Below, piece by piece: positions 35,406-43,114 of a DNA stretch of 64,000 nucleotides; the stretch's first letter is position 1; every line of letters starts with the position of its first letter. The notes below the pieces were generated by a model. The model saw nothing but the letters and a program-made list of their open reading frames with translations, was not told where the DNA came from and ran no database searches. The stretch lies in the NCBI RefSeq assembly GCF_017308975.1, contig NZ_JADWPD010000005.1:107254-171253 (forward strand), given 5' to 3'. Source of the stretch: Amycolatopsis sp. MtRt-6. GTDB taxonomy: Bacteria > Actinomycetota > Actinomycetes > Mycobacteriales > Pseudonocardiaceae. The position numbers were made by a program, and so were the translations under genes.

Positions 35406-35786
35406 CTAGCCCGGGTTCAGCTTCTTGGCGATCGCGTCGAGAGCCTGCACGTTCTGCGCCTCGGCTCCCTCGTACGCGTCGGCGGACTGGAGCATCCGGT
35501 CGCGCAGGCCGTTGAGGAACTGGATGAATTCACCCTCCTCGTCGACGAAGTCCGTCATCTTGAGCGCGAATTCGCGCGCGAACCGGAGGAGCCCCTCCTG
35601 GAACTGCCCGGTCTTCCCCCAGCCGCCCTGCAGCACGCCCTGTTCGGCTTCGGTCGCGATGTCCCGGAGCAGGCTGTGGCCCGCCTGCAGGTAGTCGATC
35701 ACCCCGCCGCCGTCGCCGTGACCGTCGCCACCGAGCACACTCGTGCCGAACCTGCGCAGTTCCGGCATGTCCACGACAAGATCCAC
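35406..35786 (-). CDS. WXG100-like small helical protein
   Basis: 126 residues. Two long helices surround a central G-G-W-G-K turn (LLRDIATEAEQGV, then QFQEGLLRFAREFALKM), the pattern of WXG100/EsxA-like proteins. Near the end, DAYEGAEA supplies a Y-x-x-x-E motif like the ESX export signal YxxxD/E. It is somewhat longer than classic WXG100 proteins (~100) because of a Gly-rich N-terminal insertion (GGDGHGDGGG). It is upstream of the 345-residue gene on the same strand, probably in one operon. Confidence 0.65.
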   Translation of the reverse strand: MDLVVDMPELRRFGTSVLGGDGHGDGGGVIDYLQAGHSLLRDIATEAEQGVLQGGWGKTGQFQEGLLRFAREFALKMTDFVDEEGEFIQFLNGLRDRMLQSADAYEGAEAQNVQALDAIAKKLNPG

Positions 35787-35881
35787 GAGATCCCCCCACC
35801 GCGTGTGTTTCCCGGATCAGCAGCCTAACTCCCGGACGGGGCGATTCGCACGATTTCGCCCGATCCGGGCTGTTGAGGGCC

Positions 35882-36361
35882 TCATTCCAGCGGGACGTAG
35901 TCACCGCCCTTCCGCGCCGCCGCCAGATCGGCGTGCGTGGAAGCGCTGGTCATGACGCGCCCCTTGACCACGCGGACACAGGAACCGGCCAGCGGAAAGA
36001 CGAGCACGAACTTCGTCCCGTCGTTCCCGCGCAGCACGGCTCCCCTCCGCAGGTCGTCGAGGAATTCGATGATGTCCCGTTCGATTTCCTCCGCGAATCC
36101 GCGCTGGTCGTCCCGCGATATGTCGTACAGGTCGGTGTCGATGTCGTAGCCGGCGCGCCTGCCGGTCACCGGGTCACGCGCCTCGAATTCCAGCCCGAGC
36201 CAGCGCCGCGGCTCCACCGTCACGACGGCCTGCCACGTCGCTCCGCTCAGCCGCCACCTCGTCAAGGCACCGATCTCGTCGGTGACCACCACCGTCCACC
36301 CGGTGGTGGTCCGCAGGTCGCCGAGGACCACGAGGAGCCGGTGCCCCGCTCCGGATGTCAT
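35882..36361 (-). CDS. Unrecognised 159-residue protein in the WXG100-like gene set
   Basis: Starts MTSGAGHRLLVVLGDLRT at ATG 36361, inside an ATGA overlap with the stop of a 53-codon frame upstream. The sequence alternates beta strands (TGWTVVVTDEIGALTRWRL, TWQAVVTVEPRRWLGLEFE) with a helical segment DQRGFAEEIERDIIEFLDDLRRG, then FVLVFPLAGSCVRVVKG. It has no membrane segment. This alpha/beta build is common in immunity or chaperone proteins encoded with secreted toxins, but no family is recognised. Confidence 0.6.
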   Translation of the reverse strand: MTSGAGHRLLVVLGDLRTTTGWTVVVTDEIGALTRWRLSGATWQAVVTVEPRRWLGLEFEARDPVTGRRAGYDIDTDLYDISRDDQRGFAEEIERDIIEFLDDLRRGAVLRGNDGTKFVLVFPLAGSCVRVVKGRVMTSASTHADLAAARKGGDYVPLE

Positions 36362-36519
36362 GTGCTCACCACTTCTTGTCGTTGGGGGCACAGGGTCGCC
36401 GCGCTGAGCACCTTGCCGCCCTTCTGCAGCGGAAGCCGGTAGGTTTCGCCGTCGAGCGGCACGTAGCGGCTGTTGTCCGGACCGCCCGCCTGGCGGGTGA
36501 CCAGCTGGAAGCGGACCAT
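36358..36519 (-). CDS. Possible 53-residue protein coupled to the next gene
   Basis: From ATG 36519 the frame encodes MVRFQLVTRQAGGPDNSR and continues through YVPLDGETYRLPLQKGGKVL, ending in an ATGA overlap with the following gene. The beta-rich content, in frame with good codon usage, suggests a real small gene, but there is no good ribosome site and the true start may be farther upstream. No family is recognised. The ~100 bases between it and the amidohydrolase-like gene show nothing further. Confidence 0.4.
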   Translation of the reverse strand: MVRFQLVTRQAGGPDNSRYVPLDGETYRLPLQKGGKVLSAATLCPQRQEVVST

Positions 36520-36623
36520 CCGCACACCGGCCGTTTTGATTGTCTTCTTCGTCGCGGTGAATCCCCTCTCACAGCCTTTTCCCCACGGGCAGAACCCGGC
36601 CGGCTTGGGCAACCCCCGCGAAG

Positions 36624-37919
36624 TCAGCTCGCGGGCGGCGTGCGGGAGAGCCGTTCGCGCAGGCGCGCGGTGAGTTCCGCTTCGTCGGCCGCAACCAGCC
36701 GGTAGTCCCGCACGACGACGCGCCCGCCGACGACCACGTGTTTCGGCCGCCGTCCGGGCGAAGCCCACAGGAGTCCCGCGACGGGATCGTGCACGCCCGC
36801 GTCGGCGACGCCGGATACGTCCCACACGCACAGGTCCCCCGCCGAACCGGCACCCAGCTGCCCGAGCTCGGTTCGGCCCAGCCCCCACGCGGAACCCGCC
36901 GTGGCCATCCCGAGCACGGTGCGCGCGGGAAGCTGCGGCCCCACCAGACCGGAGACCTGGAGGGCGAGCCGGGCGTCGGCGAGCAGGTGCCCGGCGTCAT
37001 TGCTGCCCCCGCCGCTCGTGCCCAGGCCGACGACGACGCCCGCCTCGATCAGCCTGGCGACCGGCGCGACGCCCCACCCCATCGGCACGTCGCATCCCGG
37101 CGCGTGCGTCGCGGTCACGCCCGCCCGCGCGAGAAGGCGGATCTCTCCGGGCGTGACGTCACACAGGTGGGCCACGGTGACGTCCGGTTCCAGCCAGCCC
37201 CATTCATCGAGGAGCTGCAGTGGCCTGCGCCCGTAGCGCTCGGCGGCGATCGCGGTGTCGACCTGCTCGTTGGCCTGGGTCCGGCGGCGCAGGCCGTGCC
37301 GGGCCGCGACCGCGCCGAGGGCCGCGAACGTCTCCCGCGCGTCGGAATGGACCCCGGCGGGGCCGACCGCGACCTGGAGCATGCCGTCCGGCGAGACCCC
37401 GCCGGTGCCCCCGGGAACGAGCGCGGTCACGATGGCCTCGGCGGACTCACCCGCCCACTCCGGATCGTCCCGTGCCGAGCCGCGCACGAAGACGAGCCGG
37501 GCGCCGAGGGACCGGACGGCCTCGGTCGTCGCCCTGGCCAGGGCGACCGTGTCCGCGATCGGGGCGCCGTGCGGCCAGTTCAGGTGGTGGTCGGCGATGG
37601 TCGTGACGCCGCACAGGAGGCTTTCGGCGGCACCCACCGCGGCGGCGACGGCGTAGGCCTCCGGGTCGTGGCCCACCTTCCCGTAGGCGGCGGCCATCGC
37701 GGGCAGCCACTCGGCCATCGGAACGCCCCGCGTGCCGGGCAGGGTGCGGAACGCGCTCTGCAGCAGGTGGTGGTGGGCGTTCACGAGCCCCGGCGTGACA
37801 ACGCAGCCGGCGGCGTCGAGCACCGTCTCGTGCGGGGAACCGTTGCCGAGGGCGAAGTCGCCGCTGTCCTCTGTGGACGAATTGACGAGAATGCGTTCCG
37901 CGTCCCGAATCGTGAGCAT
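36624..37919 (-). CDS. Amidohydrolase-superfamily protein with lost metal ligands
   Basis: 431 residues from ATG 37919, most like 8-oxoguanine/S-adenosylhomocysteine/TrzA-type deaminases. The first metal motif is intact (VTPGLVNAHHHLLQ: H49, H51), as are H251 (VAHLCDV) and H272 (THAPGCD). However, the ligand usually found in H-x-x-E is Q215 (TQANEQ, E218 kept), and the aspartate usual in G-x-x-DG is S302 (GLGTSGGGSND). Two of four expected zinc ligands are therefore missing, and deaminase activity is doubtful. It is the last gene of the minus-strand arm, seven bases after a reductase remnant. Confidence 0.85.
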   Translation of the reverse strand: MLTIRDAERILVNSSTEDSGDFALGNGSPHETVLDAAGCVVTPGLVNAHHHLLQSAFRTLPGTRGVPMAEWLPAMAAAYGKVGHDPEAYAVAAAVGAAESLLCGVTTIADHHLNWPHGAPIADTVALARATTEAVRSLGARLVFVRGSARDDPEWAGESAEAIVTALVPGGTGGVSPDGMLQVAVGPAGVHSDARETFAALGAVAARHGLRRRTQANEQVDTAIAAERYGRRPLQLLDEWGWLEPDVTVAHLCDVTPGEIRLLARAGVTATHAPGCDVPMGWGVAPVARLIEAGVVVGLGTSGGGSNDAGHLLADARLALQVSGLVGPQLPARTVLGMATAGSAWGLGRTELGQLGAGSAGDLCVWDVSGVADAGVHDPVAGLLWASPGRRPKHVVVGGRVVVRDYRLVAADEAELTARLRERLSRTPPAS

Positions 37920-37926
37920 GGTCCGG

Positions 37927-38232
37927 TCACAGATCCGGGACGAGCCGGCCGCCGCGGGCACGCGAGACGTAGATCATCATCGTGCGGTTCGCGGCCTCCT
38001 CGGCGATGCCGCCGGCGACGAAGAGCGCGGGGGCCTCCGGCCGGAACTCGAAGTGGCTGACCGGCCCGCGTGCTCGCAGTGCCGTCCCGGCCTCGAGGAC
38101 ATTGTGGACATACGCCGATCCCCCGCGGCCCGCTTCGGCCCGCCGGACGGCGACCCGCCAGGCGTCCGCGGCCAAGGCCCCGCAGAGCGAGTACCGACGC
38201 TCGTCCCCTGTCGGCAGTACGAGGTCGATCAT
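37927..38232 (-). pseudogene. Internally deleted VanB/PDR-type ferredoxin reductase
   Basis: 101 residues against ~315 in the family. The start matches the FAD-domain part (RRYSLCGALAADAWRVAV, GRGGSAYVHNVLEAGTALRARGP, FEFRPEAPALFVAGGI). It then jumps directly to the family C-terminus (NRTMMIYVSRARGGRLVPDL). The whole NAD-binding core and most of the [2Fe-2S] domain are gone. In the surviving tail the last cluster cysteine (usually MMICVSRA) is a tyrosine. The frame is still open from ATG 38232, which overlaps the regulator stop by four bases (ATGA), so a short, inactive product may be made. Confidence 0.75.
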
Positions 38233-38834
38233 CCGTCCTCCAGGAGCTTCTGCTTCACCACGACGAGGTGGAACCGTGATCCGTCGGGCGAGCACCAGCG
38301 GTGCGGGGTGCCGCCCGGGTAGTAGACGGAGTCTCCGGCGTCGAGCCGGACCGTCCCGTCCTTCTCGAGGTCCAGCAGGAGAGTCCCGCTCACGACGTGG
38401 ACGAACTCGTCCTCCGCGTGGCGGAAGTAGTCGCCGAACTCGGAGTTGGTGCCGGTCCACTCGATCGGGTCGAACGCCCGCCTGCCGCGTGTCAGCAGCC
38501 TGACCTCGCCGTTCGGGAGCTGGTTGCGGGCGCCCTCACCGGCGCGCAGCACGTCGGGTCGCCCGACGTCGGTGTCCGGCAAGCCCGGGGCACCGGCGGC
38601 GATGAGCTCGACCTGGGTCGTGCCGAGCGCCTTCGCGATGCGGTCGAGCGAAACCATGCTCGGCCGGGCGTGTCCCCGCTCCAGCTGGCTGAGGAACGGA
38701 TGCGAAAGTCCCGTCCGCCCGGCCAGCTGGACGAGCGTGAGGCCACGGGACCGGCGCAGCTCACGGATGCACGCGCCGACCCGCTCGGCCTGCTCGTCGA
38801 CGACGCGTGAGGACGCGTGACCGGCTTCCTTCAC
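38229..38834 (-). CDS. XRE-cupin transcriptional regulator
   Basis: 201 residues if started at GTG 38834; the frame is open to 38882 and the exact start is unclear. An XRE HTH (LTLVQLAGRTGLSHPFLSQL, ARPSMVSLDRIAKALG) is followed by a cupin sensor (HAEDEFVHVVSGTLLLDLEKDG, LDAGDSVYYPGGTPHRWCS). Such regulators (PuuR, SutR, ClgR-like) typically sense a small metabolite of the pathway they control. It faces the cytosine-deaminase-like gene across a 157-base interval with a perfect 21-base palindrome, its probable operator. Confidence 0.9.
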   Translation of the reverse strand: MKEAGHASSRVVDEQAERVGACIRELRRSRGLTLVQLAGRTGLSHPFLSQLERGHARPSMVSLDRIAKALGTTQVELIAAGAPGLPDTDVGRPDVLRAGEGARNQLPNGEVRLLTRGRRAFDPIEWTGTNSEFGDYFRHAEDEFVHVVSGTLLLDLEKDGTVRLDAGDSVYYPGGTPHRWCSPDGSRFHLVVVKQKLLEDG

Positions 38835-38924
38835 GGCGACCGCCGCCGCCCCGCCGGACCGCAGGGGCAACACAAAGAACACGGGGTTTTACACATCGGA
38901 AATCTCGGCTCCGTACCGTCAGCC

Positions 38925-38945
38925 AATGTTGATGCGATCAACATT
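38925..38945. promoter_or_regulatory. Perfect palindromic operator AATGTTGAT-GCG-ATCAACATT
   Basis: A 21-base palindrome with 9-bp arms, AT-rich in GC-rich surroundings, in the interval between the XRE-cupin start (-) and the cytosine-deaminase-like start (+). Its centre is 57 bases from the latter. The position suggests a shared operator for both arms of the catabolic island, bound by the XRE-cupin protein. Confidence 0.75.
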
Positions 38946-38991
38946 CGCACCATCCCCGCAGTTCCGCAACACGCCGAACCCGGAGAAACGC

Positions 38992-40248
38992 ATGGCGAAC
39001 CCGCTGCCCCGCCCGCTCGCCGGGGTGCGCAACGCGCAGCTGCCCGACGGGCGCCTCGTGGACGTCGCGTTCGCCTCGGGCGTGGTCAGCGCGATCACCG
39101 CCGCGGGCACGGCCGAGCCCCACGGGCCGACGCTCGATCTGGGTGGCCGGCTGCTGCTTCCCGCCCCGGCCGAGCCCCACGCCCATCTCGACAAGGCCCG
39201 GAGTTTCGACGCCGTCGGCCCGAAGCTCGGTGACCTCGGCTCCGCGATCGACGCGTGGCGGCGCCACGCGTCGGCGATGAGTACCGAGTCGATCGTCGAG
39301 CGCGCCCGGGCTCAGGCTCTCGCGATGCTCGCGGCGGGCACCACCGCGATCCGATCCCACGTCGACGTCCTCGAAGACGGCGGTGCCGGCCTCGCAGACG
39401 TGACGCGCGCGGCCCGTGCCCTGGTCCAGGTCCGGGAGGAGCTCGCGGGCCTCATGGACATCCAGCTCGTGGCGCTCGCCGGGCCGCACTGCCCCGACCA
39501 CCACGTGGAAGCGGTCCTGGACGTCGGCGTCGACCTGGTCGGCGGCGCTCCGCACCTCGCTCCCGATCCCGCGGCGGACCTCACGCGGCTGCTCGCGCTC
39601 GCGGAACGACGCGGGATCGGCGCCGACCTCCACGCCGACGAAAACCTTTCCGGCCCCGTCACCCTCGACGCCTACGCCCGCGCGGTGCGCGACTGGCCGG
39701 CCGCCCGCCCGCGCACCGCCGGCCACTGCGTGCGGCTCGGCACCCTCGAAGCCGCGCGCCGGGACGCGATCATCGCGGACGTCAAGGCCGCGGACGTCGG
39801 CATCGTCACCCTGCCCAGCACGAACCTCTACCTCCAGGGCTGGGAGCACCCCGTTTCGACGCCGCGCGGTCTCGCGCCCTTGCGCGAGCTTCTCGACGCG
39901 GGCGTCCGCCTCGGCGCCGGGGCGGACAACGTGCGCGATCCGTTCAACCCCGTGGGCCGCGGCGACGCACTCGAAACCGCGTCGCTCCTCGTCACGGCGG
40001 GCCACCTCTCCCCCGAAGAGGCCTACGGGCTCGTGAGCACCGGGGCGCGATCCGTCATGGGACTGCCGGCCGCGGGGACGGCGGTCGGCGCCCCGGCCGA
40101 CTTCCTCGCCATCCGGGCCGTGAACCTCGTCGACGCGATCGCCACCGCGCCCGCCGACCGCATCGTCGTCCACCGCGGCCGCGTCGTCGCGATCACCGAG
40201 ACACACCGCGAACTCCCGGCGCTGCCGGGGTTCGTCCCCGCTTCCTGA
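38992..40248 (+). CDS. Cytosine deaminase-like metal-dependent amidohydrolase
   Basis: 418 residues from ATG 38992 (CGGAGAAACGC before it). All expected ligands of the CodA branch are visible: H63/H65 in EPHAHLDKAR, the histidine of RSHVDV, H-x-x-E in GADLHADENL, the histidine of AGHCVRL and the aspartate of GAGADNVRDPF. Such enzymes hydrolyse C-N bonds in cytosine, creatinine-derived N-methylhydantoins, isocytosine or related cyclic amidines. Ten bases downstream begins an ABC importer, so the substrate is probably imported. It is the first gene of the five-to-six-gene plus-strand catabolic operon. Confidence 0.9.
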   Translation: MANPLPRPLAGVRNAQLPDGRLVDVAFASGVVSAITAAGTAEPHGPTLDLGGRLLLPAPAEPHAHLDKARSFDAVGPKLGDLGSAIDAWRRHASAMSTESIVERARAQALAMLAAGTTAIRSHVDVLEDGGAGLADVTRAARALVQVREELAGLMDIQLVALAGPHCPDHHVEAVLDVGVDLVGGAPHLAPDPAADLTRLLALAERRGIGADLHADENLSGPVTLDAYARAVRDWPAARPRTAGHCVRLGTLEAARRDAIIADVKAADVGIVTLPSTNLYLQGWEHPVSTPRGLAPLRELLDAGVRLGAGADNVRDPFNPVGRGDALETASLLVTAGHLSPEEAYGLVSTGARSVMGLPAAGTAVGAPADFLAIRAVNLVDAIATAPADRIVVHRGRVVAITETHRELPALPGFVPAS

Positions 40249-40258
40249 AGGGAACCGC

Positions 40259-41026
40259 ATGTCCGCCACGACCGCGGCCGAGCCGGCCATCCGCCCGCCC
40301 CTGCTGAACTTCCGCGACGTCGACCTCGTCTTCCCCGACGGCACGGCGGCGCTCGGCGGCGTCGACCTCACGGTGGACCGCGGCGACTTCGTCTCGATCG
40401 TCGGCCCGAGCGGCTGCGGCAAGTCCACGCTCCTGCGCATCGCGTCGGGCCTCGAATCGGCTTCGGGCGGCGCGGCCGACGTGAGCACGAGCCGCATCGG
40501 CTACGTCTTCCAGGACGCGACGCTCCTTCCGTGGCGGTCGGTCCAGGGCAACGTCGAACTCCTCGCCGAGCTCAACCGGGCGGCCAAGGCGGACCGGGCC
40601 GCGAAGGCAGCCGCCGCGATCGGGCTCGTCGGCCTCGGCGGCTTCGAGAAACATCTTCCGAAACAGCTCTCGGGCGGCATGAAGATGCGCGTCTCACTCG
40701 CGCGCTCGCTCACGCTCGACCCCGAACTGTTCCTGTTCGACGAGCCGTTCGGGGCGCTCGACGAGATCACGCGTGAACGCCTCAACGACGAGCTCCTGCG
40801 GCTGTTCACCGAGCAGCGCTTCGCGGGGCTGTTCGTCACGCACTCGGTCTCCGAGGCCGTCTACCTCTCGACCAAGGTCGTCGTCATGTCCGGCCGGCCG
40901 GGCTCCATCGTCACGCGGTTCGACGTGCCCTTCCCGATGCCGCGGGATCCCGACATCCGCTTCACTCGTGAGTTCGCCGAGCTCGTCGGCGACGTTTCGC
41001 ACGCGCTCCGGAAGGGGCACCGCTGA
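40259..41026 (+). CDS. ABC transporter ATP-binding protein (SsuB/TauB type)
   Basis: 255 residues. Walker A is GPSGCGKST (49-57), the Q-loop is YVFQDATLLPWRSV, the signature is LSGGMKMRVSLARSL, Walker B is LFLFDEPFGALD and the switch histidine is in FVTHSVSEAVYLS. This composition matches the nitrate/sulfonate/pyrimidine-precursor importers. The TGATG overlap with the permease shows coupling. It provides energy for uptake of the island's substrate. Confidence 0.95.
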   Translation: MSATTAAEPAIRPPLLNFRDVDLVFPDGTAALGGVDLTVDRGDFVSIVGPSGCGKSTLLRIASGLESASGGAADVSTSRIGYVFQDATLLPWRSVQGNVELLAELNRAAKADRAAKAAAAIGLVGLGGFEKHLPKQLSGGMKMRVSLARSLTLDPELFLFDEPFGALDEITRERLNDELLRLFTEQRFAGLFVTHSVSEAVYLSTKVVVMSGRPGSIVTRFDVPFPMPRDPDIRFTREFAELVGDVSHALRKGHR

Positions 41027-41886
41027 TGCCCACGCTCCAGGAAACCGCGGCCCGCCGCACCACGGCCGCCCTGCAGCCGCGACGCATCCGGAAACCGGCG
41101 TCGTGGTGGCAGCCCGTCGTGGCCTTCGGCGTCTTCGCCGGGCTGTGGTACGCGGTGGCGGCGTACTACGACCAGGTGGTCGAGTCGCCCTACCTCGTGC
41201 CGTACCCGCACCTCGTGCTGACGGCGATCATCGACGACACCCGCCCCGACGGCGCCCCGACCGGGTTCAACGCGGAGCTGTGGGCCGCACTCGGCCGCAC
41301 GACGCTCGTCTCGCTCACCGGTCTCGGCGCCGCCATCGTCCTCGGGATCCTGTGGGCCACCGTCATGGCCCAGGCCAAGGGCCTCGAGAAGGCGCTGTAC
41401 CCGTACGCCGTCGTGCTCCAGTGCGTGCCGATCCTCGCGCTCGTGCCGCTCATCGGGGCGCTGTTCGGCTACGCCTTCCTCTCCCGCGTGATCGTGACCG
41501 TCATGATCGCGCTGTTCCCCATGGTCTCCAACACGCTCTTCGGCCTGCATTCCGCGGACCACGCGCAACGCGAGCTCTTCGCGCTCCAAGGCGCGAGCCG
41601 GCTGACCCGCCTGGTCAAGCTGCAGATCCCAGCCGCGCTCCCCTCGATCTTCGTCGGCCTCCGCACCTCCGCGGGGCTGTCCGTGATCGGCGCGATCGTC
41701 GGCGACCAGTTCTTCCAGCGCGGCGATCCCGGCCTCGGCGTCCTCATCCAGGTCACGGCGTCCCGCCTGATGGGGCCCGAGCTCTACGCGACGATCATCA
41801 TCGCCTCGCTCTACGGCATCGCCGTCTTCCTCGCCTTCGGGCTCATCGGCCGGCTCGCGGTCGGCCGCTGGTTCGACTTCACCTGA
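41026..41886 (+). CDS. ABC transporter permease (SsuC/TauC type)
   Basis: 286 residues with six helices and the EAA-type cytoplasmic loop ELFALQGASRLTRLVKLQIPAAL, shown in core as GASRLTRLVKLQIPAALP. The gene starts at ATG 41026 in the stop of the ATPase gene. Helices include VVAFGVFAGLWYAVAA, LTGLGAAIVLGILWATVM, VIVTVMIALFPMVSNTLF and IIIASLYGIAVFLAFGLIG. It forms the membrane channel for the SBP-delivered ligand. Confidence 0.95.
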   Translation: MPTLQETAARRTTAALQPRRIRKPASWWQPVVAFGVFAGLWYAVAAYYDQVVESPYLVPYPHLVLTAIIDDTRPDGAPTGFNAELWAALGRTTLVSLTGLGAAIVLGILWATVMAQAKGLEKALYPYAVVLQCVPILALVPLIGALFGYAFLSRVIVTVMIALFPMVSNTLFGLHSADHAQRELFALQGASRLTRLVKLQIPAALPSIFVGLRTSAGLSVIGAIVGDQFFQRGDPGLGVLIQVTASRLMGPELYATIIIASLYGIAVFLAFGLIGRLAVGRWFDFT

Positions 41887-41912
41887 CCTCCCCGTCCCCG
41901 AAACGGAGCCCC

Positions 41913-43103
41913 ATGCGCACCCGACCCCGCCCCGCCGCCGTCATCCTGTCCGTCGCCACGCTTGCCGTCGCCCTCACCGCCTGCGGTGGAAGCGGGTCGG
42001 CCGACGCCGGCGCAGCGCCCCCGGCGCCCGTCCCGACCGGGCCCGCCGTCGACCTCGCCGGTGTGTGCCCGTCGACGGTCGTCGTCCAGACCGACTGGAA
42101 TCCCGAGGCCGACCACGGGCACCTCTACCAGCTGCTCGGCCCGAATCCCTCGATCGATGCCAGCCAGAAGTCCGTGACGAGCGACCTCTACGCCAACGGC
42201 AGGCCGACCGGCGTCAAGCTCCAGGTCCGCGCCGGCGGGCCGGCGATCGGCTTCTCGAAGGTCTCGGCCCAGATGAACCAGGACAAGTCGATCACCCTCG
42301 GCTACGTCTCCACCGACGAGGCCGTCCAGTTCTCCGGGGACATGCCGACCACGGCCGTGTTCGCCCAGAACGACAAGTCACCGATGATGATCATGTGGGA
42401 CCCGAAGACCTACCCCGACGTCACCACCATCAAGGACCTCGGCATCCGGCTCCAGGCGAACGGCGGCGTCGTCCGGTACTTCAACGGCGCCGCCTACATG
42501 GACTATCTCACCGACGCGGGCTACCTGCCCGCCGGCATCCTCGACGGGAGCTACGACGGCGCTCCGGCGAAGTTCGTGACCGCCAAGGGCAAGGACGCGC
42601 AGCAGGGCTTCGCGACCGCCGAGCCGTACGTCTACCAGAACGAAATCGCCGCGTGGGGCAAGCCGCTCAAGTTCCAGCTGGTCGCGGACACCGGCTGGTC
42701 CCCGTACCCCCAGACGATGTCCGTCCGCACCAGCGAACTGGCCTCGCTCTCGCCGTGCCTCAAGAAGCTCGTGCCCGTCATGCAGCAGGCGGACGTCGAC
42801 TTCCTGCAGAACCCGGCGGCGACGAACGACCTCATCGTCAAGCTCGTGCAGGCCTACAACAACGGCTGGACGTACAACGCCGCGGTGGGCAAGGCCGCCG
42901 TCGCGCAGATGAAGGACCTCAAGATCGCGACCGACGCCGGCACCGGCCACGTCGGCGCGATGGACGACAAGCGCGTATCCGAGTTCATCAAGATCGCGGC
43001 GCCGGTCTTTTCCAAGACGGGCGGCCACGTCAAGAGTGGCCTCACCGCGGCCGACCTCGTCACGAACCAGTTCCTCGACCCGAAGATCAGCCTCGGCTGG
43101 TGA
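41913..43103 (+). CDS. ABC transporter substrate-binding lipoprotein (NMT1/SsuA-like)
   Basis: 396 residues. The signal peptide ends in the lipobox LTACGG, so the protein is anchored outside the membrane. The mature part has the NMT1/SsuA-like start VVVQTDWNPEADHGHLYQLL, then ITLGYVSTDEAVQF and MMIMWDPKTYPDVTTIKDLG. The QTDWNPEADHGHLY strand-helix is the ligand-binding edge in thiamine-precursor (THI5/NMT1) and taurine binders. The ligand here is unknown. ATG 41913 follows ACGGAG. Confidence 0.92.
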   Translation: MRTRPRPAAVILSVATLAVALTACGGSGSADAGAAPPAPVPTGPAVDLAGVCPSTVVVQTDWNPEADHGHLYQLLGPNPSIDASQKSVTSDLYANGRPTGVKLQVRAGGPAIGFSKVSAQMNQDKSITLGYVSTDEAVQFSGDMPTTAVFAQNDKSPMMIMWDPKTYPDVTTIKDLGIRLQANGGVVRYFNGAAYMDYLTDAGYLPAGILDGSYDGAPAKFVTAKGKDAQQGFATAEPYVYQNEIAAWGKPLKFQLVADTGWSPYPQTMSVRTSELASLSPCLKKLVPVMQQADVDFLQNPAATNDLIVKLVQAYNNGWTYNAAVGKAAVAQMKDLKIATDAGTGHVGAMDDKRVSEFIKIAAPVFSKTGGHVKSGLTAADLVTNQFLDPKISLGW

Positions 43104-43114
43104 ACAGGAGCGCC

